NCBI GenBank assembly: GCA_045538175.1 | Contig: JAZSQZ010000095.1 | Span: forward strand, 1-32,798 | Direction of reading: 5' to 3' | DNA: 32,798 nucleotides | Origin: JAZSQZ01 sp045538175 | GTDB lineage: Bacteria; Bacillota; Clostridia; Christensenellales; UBA1242 | Shown here: positions 28,066 through 32,798 of the stretch, in pieces | How the letters are laid out: the number at the start of each line of letters is the position of its first letter | How positions within the stretch are numbered: position 1 is the first letter of the stretch | Program-made: the position numbers and the translations under genes | The notes under the pieces: model-generated | Seen by the model: the letters and a program-made list of their open reading frames with translations, nothing else | What the model was told of the DNA's origin: nothing | Databases searched by the model: none

Positions 28066-28584
28066 TTACAAATTATTCAAAATCTTTTCAACTGCAACAT
28101 CATATGCCTTGTCCAAAATTTCCATAGATTCATTATCAATTTTTGACAAAACAAAATCTTTTAAATCCATATTAGGATTTCTGCCGATACCGACTTTAAC
28201 CCTTTTAAATTCGGTAGATTTAAGGCAATCAACAATGTTTCTTAAACCATTGTGTGTGCCACCACTTCCGTTTAATCTAAACCTTGTGTCCCCAAGTTTT
28301 AGGTCAATATCATCACAGACAACAATAACGTCTTTAGGGTCAATCTTAAATTGTTTACAAAACTTATAAACACTTTGTCCACTTAAGTTCATATAAGTTT
28401 GTGGTTTTGCAACAAATACAGTTTCGCCATCTATAATTGTCTTAAAATATTTTGCATCATATCCCGATTTTGTAAAATCTTCGCCTAATTTCTCTTTCAA
28501 CTTGTCCAGCACCATAAAACCTACGTTATGGTAGGTTTTTTCGTACATTTTATCAGGATTTCCAAGGCCAACTATTAGTTTCAT
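28066..28584 (-). CDS. pth: Peptidyl-tRNA hydrolase
   Basis: The protein has 172 residues, a little shorter than the usual 185-195. It frees tRNA from peptidyl-tRNA that drops off ribosomes. Key residues are visible: N9 (VGLGNP), catalytic H19 (TYHNVGF), N66 (TYMNLSG), D92 (CDDIDL) and N112 (GTHNGLRN). The ATG overlaps the stop of the upstream acetyltransferase gene by 4 nt (ATGA), so translation is probably coupled. The missing residues are at the C-terminus. Confidence 0.97.
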   Translation of the reverse strand: MKLIVGLGNPDKMYEKTYHNVGFMVLDKLKEKLGEDFTKSGYDAKYFKTIIDGETVFVAKPQTYMNLSGQSVYKFCKQFKIDPKDVIVVCDDIDLKLGDTRFRLNGSGGTHNGLRNIVDCLKSTEFKRVKVGIGRNPNMDLKDFVLSKIDNESMEILDKAYDVAVEKILNNL

Positions 28585-29150
28585 TTTATCTCCCTTTTTG
28601 GTTTTTCTCTTTGGTTTACACGTGATATTGCAAAAGTATTTTCTTTTAAGTCTTTAGTTATTGTTGAGCCTGCTGCAATAAAACAATTATCTTTTATTTC
28701 AACAGGTGCAACAAGGTTTGAGTTGCTTCCAATAAAAACATTGTTACCTATTATTGTTTTGTGCTTATTCTTTCCGTCGTAATTACAGGTTATTGTGCCA
28801 CAACCAAAATTACAGTTTTTACCAACAACACTGTCGCCAACATAGGTAAGATGAGAAATTTTTGTGCCACTTTCTATTTCGCTTTTCTTAATTTCAACAA
28901 AATTCCCCACTTTTACATTATTTGCAATTTTCGTGTTAGGTCTAATGTGTGCAAAAGGACCCACAACACAGTCGCAACCAATTTCACTATCTTCAATATA
29001 TGAAGAATAGACAATAGTGTTTTCTTTTATTACAGAGTTAATTATAACACTATTTGGAAAAATAACAACCCCACCTTCAATAACAGAGTTTAAAATAAGG
29101 TTGTTATCGTAAATTTTTGCAGTATTACTAATTTCACTTTTTTCAATCAT
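28581..29150 (-). CDS. GlmU C-terminal-type glucosamine-1-phosphate N-acetyltransferase
   Basis: The protein has 189 residues and is made almost only of left-handed beta-helix hexapeptide repeats. It matches the acetyltransferase half of GlmU: GPFAHIRP, VGNFVEIKKS, SHLTYVGD, GTITCNYDG, NLVAPV and FAISRVNQ. By comparison with E. coli GlmU the expected active-site residues are R70, K88, H100 (catalytic base), Y103, N123 and Y124. It should therefore convert GlcN-1-P to GlcNAc-1-P for peptidoglycan precursors. It lacks the uridylyltransferase half; a degenerate version of that is the separate upstream gene. No clear ribosome site is seen before ATG, so coupling with the upstream gene (31 nt away) is possible. 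Confidence 0.85.
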   Translation of the reverse strand: MIEKSEISNTAKIYDNNLILNSVIEGGVVIFPNSVIINSVIKENTIVYSSYIEDSEIGCDCVVGPFAHIRPNTKIANNVKVGNFVEIKKSEIESGTKISHLTYVGDSVVGKNCNFGCGTITCNYDGKNKHKTIIGNNVFIGSNSNLVAPVEIKDNCFIAAGSTITKDLKENTFAISRVNQREKPKREIK

Positions 29151-29181
29151 AGTAATATATATGATTATAAAAAGTCATATG

Positions 29182-29949
29182 TTAAATATTTTTGAAAGGA
29201 CCTACTGTTGTTTTTTCTGGAATTTTTGCGTTTCTAATTACAGAAGATATAATTTTTGAATTTTTACCAATAATACTAGAGAATATAACATTGTTAGGCT
29301 CTAAAACAACATTTTCTTCAATTAGACACACACCATACAATCTGTTGTTAGGATAAATTGTGACACCGTTTCTTATAACAACTTCACAATCAATCGAAGT
29401 TGTGTTTATGTCCATAATCCTTACCCCGTTTTTAAGGTGTGCTGTTAAAATTTTGTTTCTCATAATATCTTCGACAACGGCAAGGTTTTGAAAACTGTTT
29501 ACAACAATAAAATCTTCTTCATCAAAAAAGTTAGGATTTGTTGTCGCTGTTATTTCTTTTGCATTCTTTAAAAACTCTGTTTTAAAAACATATCCCCTTT
29601 GAAGTTTACATACATCAACACCCTTTGTGACAACATAATCAACAACAGCGTCAATTGTTTTTCTTTTGATAAGTGGAGTATCGCTATACAAAACAACTGT
29701 ATAATCTTCGTCTTCAACGTGTGGTTTTATGGCTTTTAAGATATCACTCTTTTCGTCGTACTCGATTTCTTTTGTCGAATATGTTGGAAAACAAGCATAT
29801 CTTACCCACTCTAACATTGTCCTTCCCATAATAGAAATATCATAAGGTTTATCAACACCCAAAAAACTGTTTGTTTTTAAAATGATAACCTTTATTTTAT
29901 TAAGTTTTGGAATTTCGACCACAACTTTAGTTTCAGGTTTTGCTATCAT
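29182..29949 (-). CDS. Degenerate GlmU N-terminal (uridylyltransferase-like) protein
   Basis: The protein has 255 residues. The order of segments follows GlmU: an IKVIILKT strand, VVLYSDTPLI (D90 aligns with the metal-binding Asp of GlmU LYGDVPLI), a RGYVFKTEFL region, VNSFQNLAVVEDIMR (GlmU VNNRxQL), then the first beta-helix coils ending in TVGPF. The signature LAAGxGTRM loop is replaced by LKTNSFLGVDKPYD and the QLGTGHA loop is missing. UDP-GlcNAc pyrophosphorylase activity is therefore doubtful. It ends where the acetyltransferase helix normally begins. The next gene starts with its own set of similar coils, so the two are overlapping halves rather than one frame broken by a simple shift. 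A GGGGG ribosome site lies 6 nt before ATG. Confidence 0.72.
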   Translation of the reverse strand: MIAKPETKVVVEIPKLNKIKVIILKTNSFLGVDKPYDISIMGRTMLEWVRYACFPTYSTKEIEYDEKSDILKAIKPHVEDEDYTVVLYSDTPLIKRKTIDAVVDYVVTKGVDVCKLQRGYVFKTEFLKNAKEITATTNPNFFDEEDFIVVNSFQNLAVVEDIMRNKILTAHLKNGVRIMDINTTSIDCEVVIRNGVTIYPNNRLYGVCLIEENVVLEPNNVIFSSIIGKNSKIISSVIRNAKIPEKTTVGPFKNI

Positions 29950-29991
29950 ATGGTACCCCCTTATTTTATTTTAAAACATTAGATGTTTTTG

Positions 29992-30456
29992 TCAATTATT
30001 TTTGGTTTTACGCTTTCTTAACTCCTTAAAAAAGTCCTTAACCATTTTTGAGCACTCTTCTTCCATAATTCCACCCATAACTTTAGGGTGATGTCCAAAA
30101 AGTTTGTCATTTGGAAAGTTGTAGTGGCCACCGGCTGCACCATAATCTTTATCATATGCGCCAAAAAATATATTTTCAACTCTTGCATTTATTATTGCAC
30201 CGCAGCACATAGGGCAAGGCTCAAGTGTTATATAAATATCACAATCTTCCAGCCTAAATGATTTTAGTTTTTTGCAAGCTTTGTTTATTGCCAACACTTC
30301 TGCGTGATATAGGGCGTTTTGTTTTTTCTCTCTTTTATTGTAACCTTCTGCAATAATCTTGCCGTCCTTTACAATAACAGCACCAATTGGCACATCACCT
30401 TTTTTATAGGCAAGTTTTGCAAGTTCGATTGCCCTTAACATAAATTTTTCTTCCAT
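29992..30456 (-). CDS. tadA: tRNA-specific adenosine deaminase TadA
   Basis: The protein has 154 residues. It deaminates A34 to inosine in tRNA-Arg(ACG). Zinc-site residues are complete: H51 and catalytic E53 (HAEV), then C81 and C84 (PCPMC). The downstream RVENIFFGAYDKDYGAAGG segment is typical of TadA rather than of cytidine or guanine deaminases. ATG is one nt after the M14 gene's stop, and the ribosome site lies inside that gene. Confidence 0.96.
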   Translation of the reverse strand: MEEKFMLRAIELAKLAYKKGDVPIGAVIVKDGKIIAEGYNKREKKQNALYHAEVLAINKACKKLKSFRLEDCDIYITLEPCPMCCGAIINARVENIFFGAYDKDYGAAGGHYNFPNDKLFGHHPKVMGGIMEEECSKMVKDFFKELRKRKTKNN

Positions 30457-30457
30457 A

Positions 30458-31276
30458 CTAAACTATCCTTTGTAAAATTAGTGGTAGGTTTTTGTTTTGT
30501 GTAAATATCACACCTATGTTTGATACAGGGAAAGGATGAGAAAATTTATCACTTCCCACTTCTATTGTAAAACTTGAAATATTGAGATTTAAAAGACAGT
30601 AATCTTTAAACCCACCAACACTTCCTTTTGCTTTTTGTTTTTTATATTTTAAAAACTTTGATATTGTTGTTGCAAGACTTTTTTGTGTTTTAGAAAAACC
30701 CCTTTTAAGCCCTAAAAAATCATAGTAAACAACTTCCCCTTTTGCGTGATAACTTATTGTAAGATTTGGCATAATTTTCCTTGTAAATTTAATTAAAGCC
30801 ACCGTTTCGGGCTCAGAATTGGGCCTATTTCCAACAAAATTACTAAAACCGGGTATTCTTTCGTTGAATTTACCTTGCCCCCAAAAGGCCGAAAAATTTG
30901 TGTTTATGTCAACACCATTTGCGTTAGATTTAAGCAAAGAAAAGTCAGTTTTTTCTGTATATCTTTTTAAGAAATCTGTTTTTCTTTCTTTATCTTTTAG
31001 TCCTTCTAAAACAAGTTTGATTCCGTCAACATTGACCATAGGGATTATATAAAAAGTTGCGTCCAAATAAAATTGTTTTAAGTGTTTTATTTCTTTTAAT
31101 AAAAGTAGAGTTGTTATATATTCCCTTGCGTGAATTCCACCGTGAAGCAGAATTTTCTTTTTACCACTACCCACCTTAAAACACAAAATATCTTTCCCTA
31201 AAACAGTTTTTCCAACAACAAAATGCTTTGTTGTTTTTTTAAGGTTGTTGATTTCTTTTAGAATCTTTTTATAAAT
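30458..31276 (-). CDS. M14 family zinc carboxypeptidase, probable ATT start
   Basis: The protein has 272 residues if it starts at ATT 31276, or 242 from TTG 31186. I prefer the longer form for two reasons. The 30 extra residues contain VVGKTVLGKDI, the usual N-terminal motif of this family (G-x-S/T-x-x-G-R/K-x-I). A TAAGGAG ribosome site also stands 7 nt before this ATT, while no ATG, GTG or TTG lies between. Zinc ligands are H49 and E52 (HGGIHARE) and the His of ISYHAKGE; the catalytic Glu is in FTIEVG. Bacterial relatives cleave gamma-D-glutamyl-diamino acid bonds in peptidoglycan, which is the likely role. There is no signal peptide, so it may act on recycled muropeptides in the cytoplasm. 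It overlaps no neighbour; the RlmH stop is part of its ribosome site. Confidence 0.85.
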   Translation of the reverse strand: MYKKILKEINNLKKTTKHFVVGKTVLGKDILCFKVGSGKKKILLHGGIHAREYITTLLLLKEIKHLKQFYLDATFYIIPMVNVDGIKLVLEGLKDKERKTDFLKRYTEKTDFSLLKSNANGVDINTNFSAFWGQGKFNERIPGFSNFVGNRPNSEPETVALIKFTRKIMPNLTISYHAKGEVVYYDFLGLKRGFSKTQKSLATTISKFLKYKKQKAKGSVGGFKDYCLLNLNISSFTIEVGSDKFSHPFPVSNIGVIFTQNKNLPLILQRIV

Positions 31277-31283
31277 AATAACA

Positions 31284-31290
31284 CTCCTTA
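31284..31290 (-). promoter_or_regulatory. Ribosome site supporting the ATT start of the M14 gene
   Basis: The minus strand reads TAAGGAG, where TAA is the RlmH stop codon. It is followed by TGTTATT and then ATT 31276 (7 nt gap); an earlier ATT at 31279 is only 4 nt away. In this stretch the frame offers ATT but no standard start. Confidence 0.6.
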
Positions 31291-31761
31291 TTTATGATAA
31301 GTTACATTATTATTTATACACATTCCCCTATATATTTGTTCCAACAGAATAATTCGCATCAAGTGATGTGGAAAAGTACAATCAGAAAAACTTATCCTTG
31401 CGTGCCCTTTTTGTTTTATGCTTTCGCTAAGTCCGTAGGAACTGCCAATAACAAAAGTTATTGTATCAAAGTTGTCATAAGTTTTTTGAATATTCTTTGC
31501 AAGCTCTGGGCTAGACATTTTTTTACCCAAAACATCGCAAACAAAAACAAAGCCCATTAAGTGTTTCTCAATTTGCTTTGCTTCTTTTTCTAAATTATTT
31601 TTAATGTCTTGTTCGCTTGGGTTGTTTGGAAGCTTTTGCTCACTAAGTTCGGTTACTGTTACTTTACAAAACTTTGAAAGCCTTTTTAGGTAATCATTTT
31701 GCGCTTCCATATAATATTTTTCTTTTAAACCACCTACGCACACAATATTTATCTTATACAT
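31288..31761 (-). CDS. rlmH: 23S rRNA pseudouridine-1915 N3-methyltransferase RlmH
   Basis: The protein has 157 residues from ATG 31761 (MYKINIVCVGGLKEKY). An ATG at 31776 would add five residues, but it has no ribosome site and would break the family's N-terminus. RlmH methylates pseudouridine 1915 in helix 69 of 23S rRNA on assembled ribosomes. The SPOUT knot signature is present: FVIGSSYGLS (usually GGS), then FPHHLMRIILLEQIYR and a C-terminal YHK. Start and upstream stop overlap as TAATG, which suggests translational coupling. Confidence 0.96.
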   Translation of the reverse strand: MYKINIVCVGGLKEKYYMEAQNDYLKRLSKFCKVTVTELSEQKLPNNPSEQDIKNNLEKEAKQIEKHLMGFVFVCDVLGKKMSSPELAKNIQKTYDNFDTITFVIGSSYGLSESIKQKGHARISFSDCTFPHHLMRIILLEQIYRGMCINNNVTYHK

Positions 31762-32798
31762 TACAATAGTCCCCATATAAAAGTAAATACAGTTACGATT
31801 CCACCCAAGATTATTGCACCATAGAAAAGCACGCTTTCCATAAGTGTTGGTTTATGATATCTATTTTCAGCAACAGAAAAGACGTTTTGGTCTATCGTTG
31901 TACCTTTTACATTATAGTCCATAAGCATACTGTTTAACATTGCAAGATTTTGCAAATATCCATCTCCTACAGACATTGCTGGTGGAGTTGTACCTGCTTC
32001 TTCGTTGATTTTTTTGACAGTTGTAAAAAGTTTTTTCATTTGTTTTACTCTTGTTTCTTTTATCAAAAGCATATAAAGAACAACAAGGCCACCCATAACA
32101 ACAACTAAAAACATAAAACTTGTAAGGAAACTTGAAATAATGTTTGAAGATAAAGTTGTGTTGCCGATAAGGTCAAACAATTCGTGTCCAAACCATTTGT
32201 TAGCACTTGCAAAGGAAATATATGTTGAAATAAAGTTGTTCATAAAGTGAATTATAATTGCAGGGAAAATACTTTTACTCATAAGAGCAGCCAAAGCAAT
32301 CAAAAATCCTAAAATTGTTGCATAGAAAAATTGATTGATGTTTAAGTGCATAAGACCAAACATAAGTGATGAGAAAATAACTGCCCTTTTAATGCCTAAC
32401 ATTGAGTATCCGTGAATAAGCATACCCCTGTGAGTTGTTTCTTCACAAATTGCAGGAAGCACTGCAACAAGAAGCACTTGTAAGATAAAACCATAAATCG
32501 AAGTGTCGGTTGTTGCAGTTGAAACCCCAGCACCTTGTTCATAGCCGAAAAGACCGATAAGACCACCAAAAAATGAAGAGATTGCGATATTTAACAAATA
32601 GCAAAATACACCAATCAAAATGCTATAAAGAATCGCAAGTGGACTTATTGCTTTATACTTAAAATCGGAGAAAGTTTTTTTAACAGGTTGTTTTTGCAAT
32701 TTCGAGAACATAAAAATTGGTAACAAAAACATAAGCCCCACTTGAATTACGAAAGTAAACACTGCATCAGAAAGGTCGGCAGACATAAAAGAAAAGTC
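31761..32798 (-). CDS. CPBP family intramembrane metalloprotease (5' end may lie outside window)
   Basis: There are 341 residues from ATG 32786, but the frame stays open to the window edge and no ribosome site precedes that ATG, so the true start may be further right. It is a multi-pass membrane protein with the three CPBP/CAAX protease motifs: EETTHR (E115, E116, R120), F143-x-x-x-H147 (FGLMH) and H180-x-x-x-N184 (HFMNN). Bacterial members cleave membrane or prenylated peptides or serve in bacteriocin immunity; the substrate here is unknown. After the core there are an extra transmembrane segment (about 215-240), a cytoplasmic loop of roughly 80 residues and a final C-terminal helix. The ends of the gene and rlmH overlap by one base. 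Confidence 0.88.
   Translation of the reverse strand, partial: DFSFMSADLSDAVFTFVIQVGLMFLLPIFMFSKLQKQPVKKTFSDFKYKAISPLAILYSILIGVFCYLLNIAISSFFGGLIGLFGYEQGAGVSTATTDTSIYGFILQVLLVAVLPAICEETTHRGMLIHGYSMLGIKRAVIFSSLMFGLMHLNINQFFYATILGFLIALAALMSKSIFPAIIIHFMNNFISTYISFASANKWFGHELFDLIGNTTLSSNIISSFLTSFMFLVVVMGGLVVLYMLLIKETRVKQMKKLFTTVKKINEEAGTTPPAMSVGDGYLQNLAMLNSMLMDYNVKGTTIDQNVFSVAENRYHKPTLMESVLFYGAIILGGIVTVFTFIWGLL

Noticed and set aside
25534..28369. Plus-strand open frames inside mfd and pth (25534-25827, 25829-26071, 26113-26316, 27230-27475, 28001-28369)
   Set aside because: They are antisense shadows of strongly conserved genes, with no family resemblance.
29973..29989. AAAACAT-TAG-ATGTTTT inverted repeat after tadA as a terminator
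   Set aside because: The loop has three bases, the stem is almost all A-T and no clean T run follows; the downstream gene is only 42 nt away in an apparent operon.
31187..31287. Possible frameshift at the 5' end of the M14 gene
   Set aside because: Codon-by-codon reading shows the family motif VVGKTVLGKDI in the same frame as the rest of the gene, so the gene is intact and only the start codon is unusual.
31762..31776. Upstream ATG 31776 as the RlmH start
   Set aside because: It has no ribosome site. The family N-terminus begins at MYKINIV, and ATG 31761 overlaps the upstream stop as TAATG.

Overview
The window looks like chromosome from a low-GC, Gram-positive bacterium of the Bacillota, probably a Clostridia-like endospore former known mainly from gut metagenomes. 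The grounds are AT-rich intergenic DNA, strong GGAGG-type ribosome sites, a SpoIIID regulator, a SpoIIQ-like M23 protein, lipobox lipoproteins and a PrsA-like foldase. This placement is inference. Every gene I can support lies on the minus strand, so transcription runs from high to low coordinates. I saw no tRNA, rRNA, CRISPR array, insertion sequence or phage gene, and no gene-free stretch longer than about 300 bases.

Right half (32798 to 21370): a tightly packed gene series. It encodes a CPBP membrane protease (cut by the window edge), RlmH, an M14 zinc carboxypeptidase that seems to start on ATT, TadA, a degenerate GlmU-N-like protein, a separate GlmU-C-like acetyltransferase, Pth, Mfd, a PrsA-like lipoprotein with its own promoter, and a flippase-like membrane protein followed by a terminator. 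Spacing runs from 4-nt overlaps to under 100 nt. The order pth-mfd-prsA is common in Clostridia.

Middle (21300 to 19700): a small sporulation/lipid island with spoIIQ-like, acpP and spoIIID genes. Two terminators share a 16-bp core, and there are two perfect inverted repeats that could be operators.

Left 60% (19617 to 1): one uninterrupted reading frame of 6,539 codons that runs off the left edge. It has its own sigma-A-type promoter, a strong Shine-Dalgarno sequence and a lipoprotein signal peptide (Cys22). It then has bacterial Ig-like (Big_2-type) regions and a series of ladders of GLUG repeats (core GG-[LIV]-[VIA]-G), at least 60 copies in this window. The last ladder alone holds about 38 copies at a mean spacing of about 116 nt. 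The product would be a surface-anchored lipoprotein of roughly 0.7 MDa or more, probably an adhesin or surface fibre. This is the most unusual object in the window. Its function is not known from sequence.
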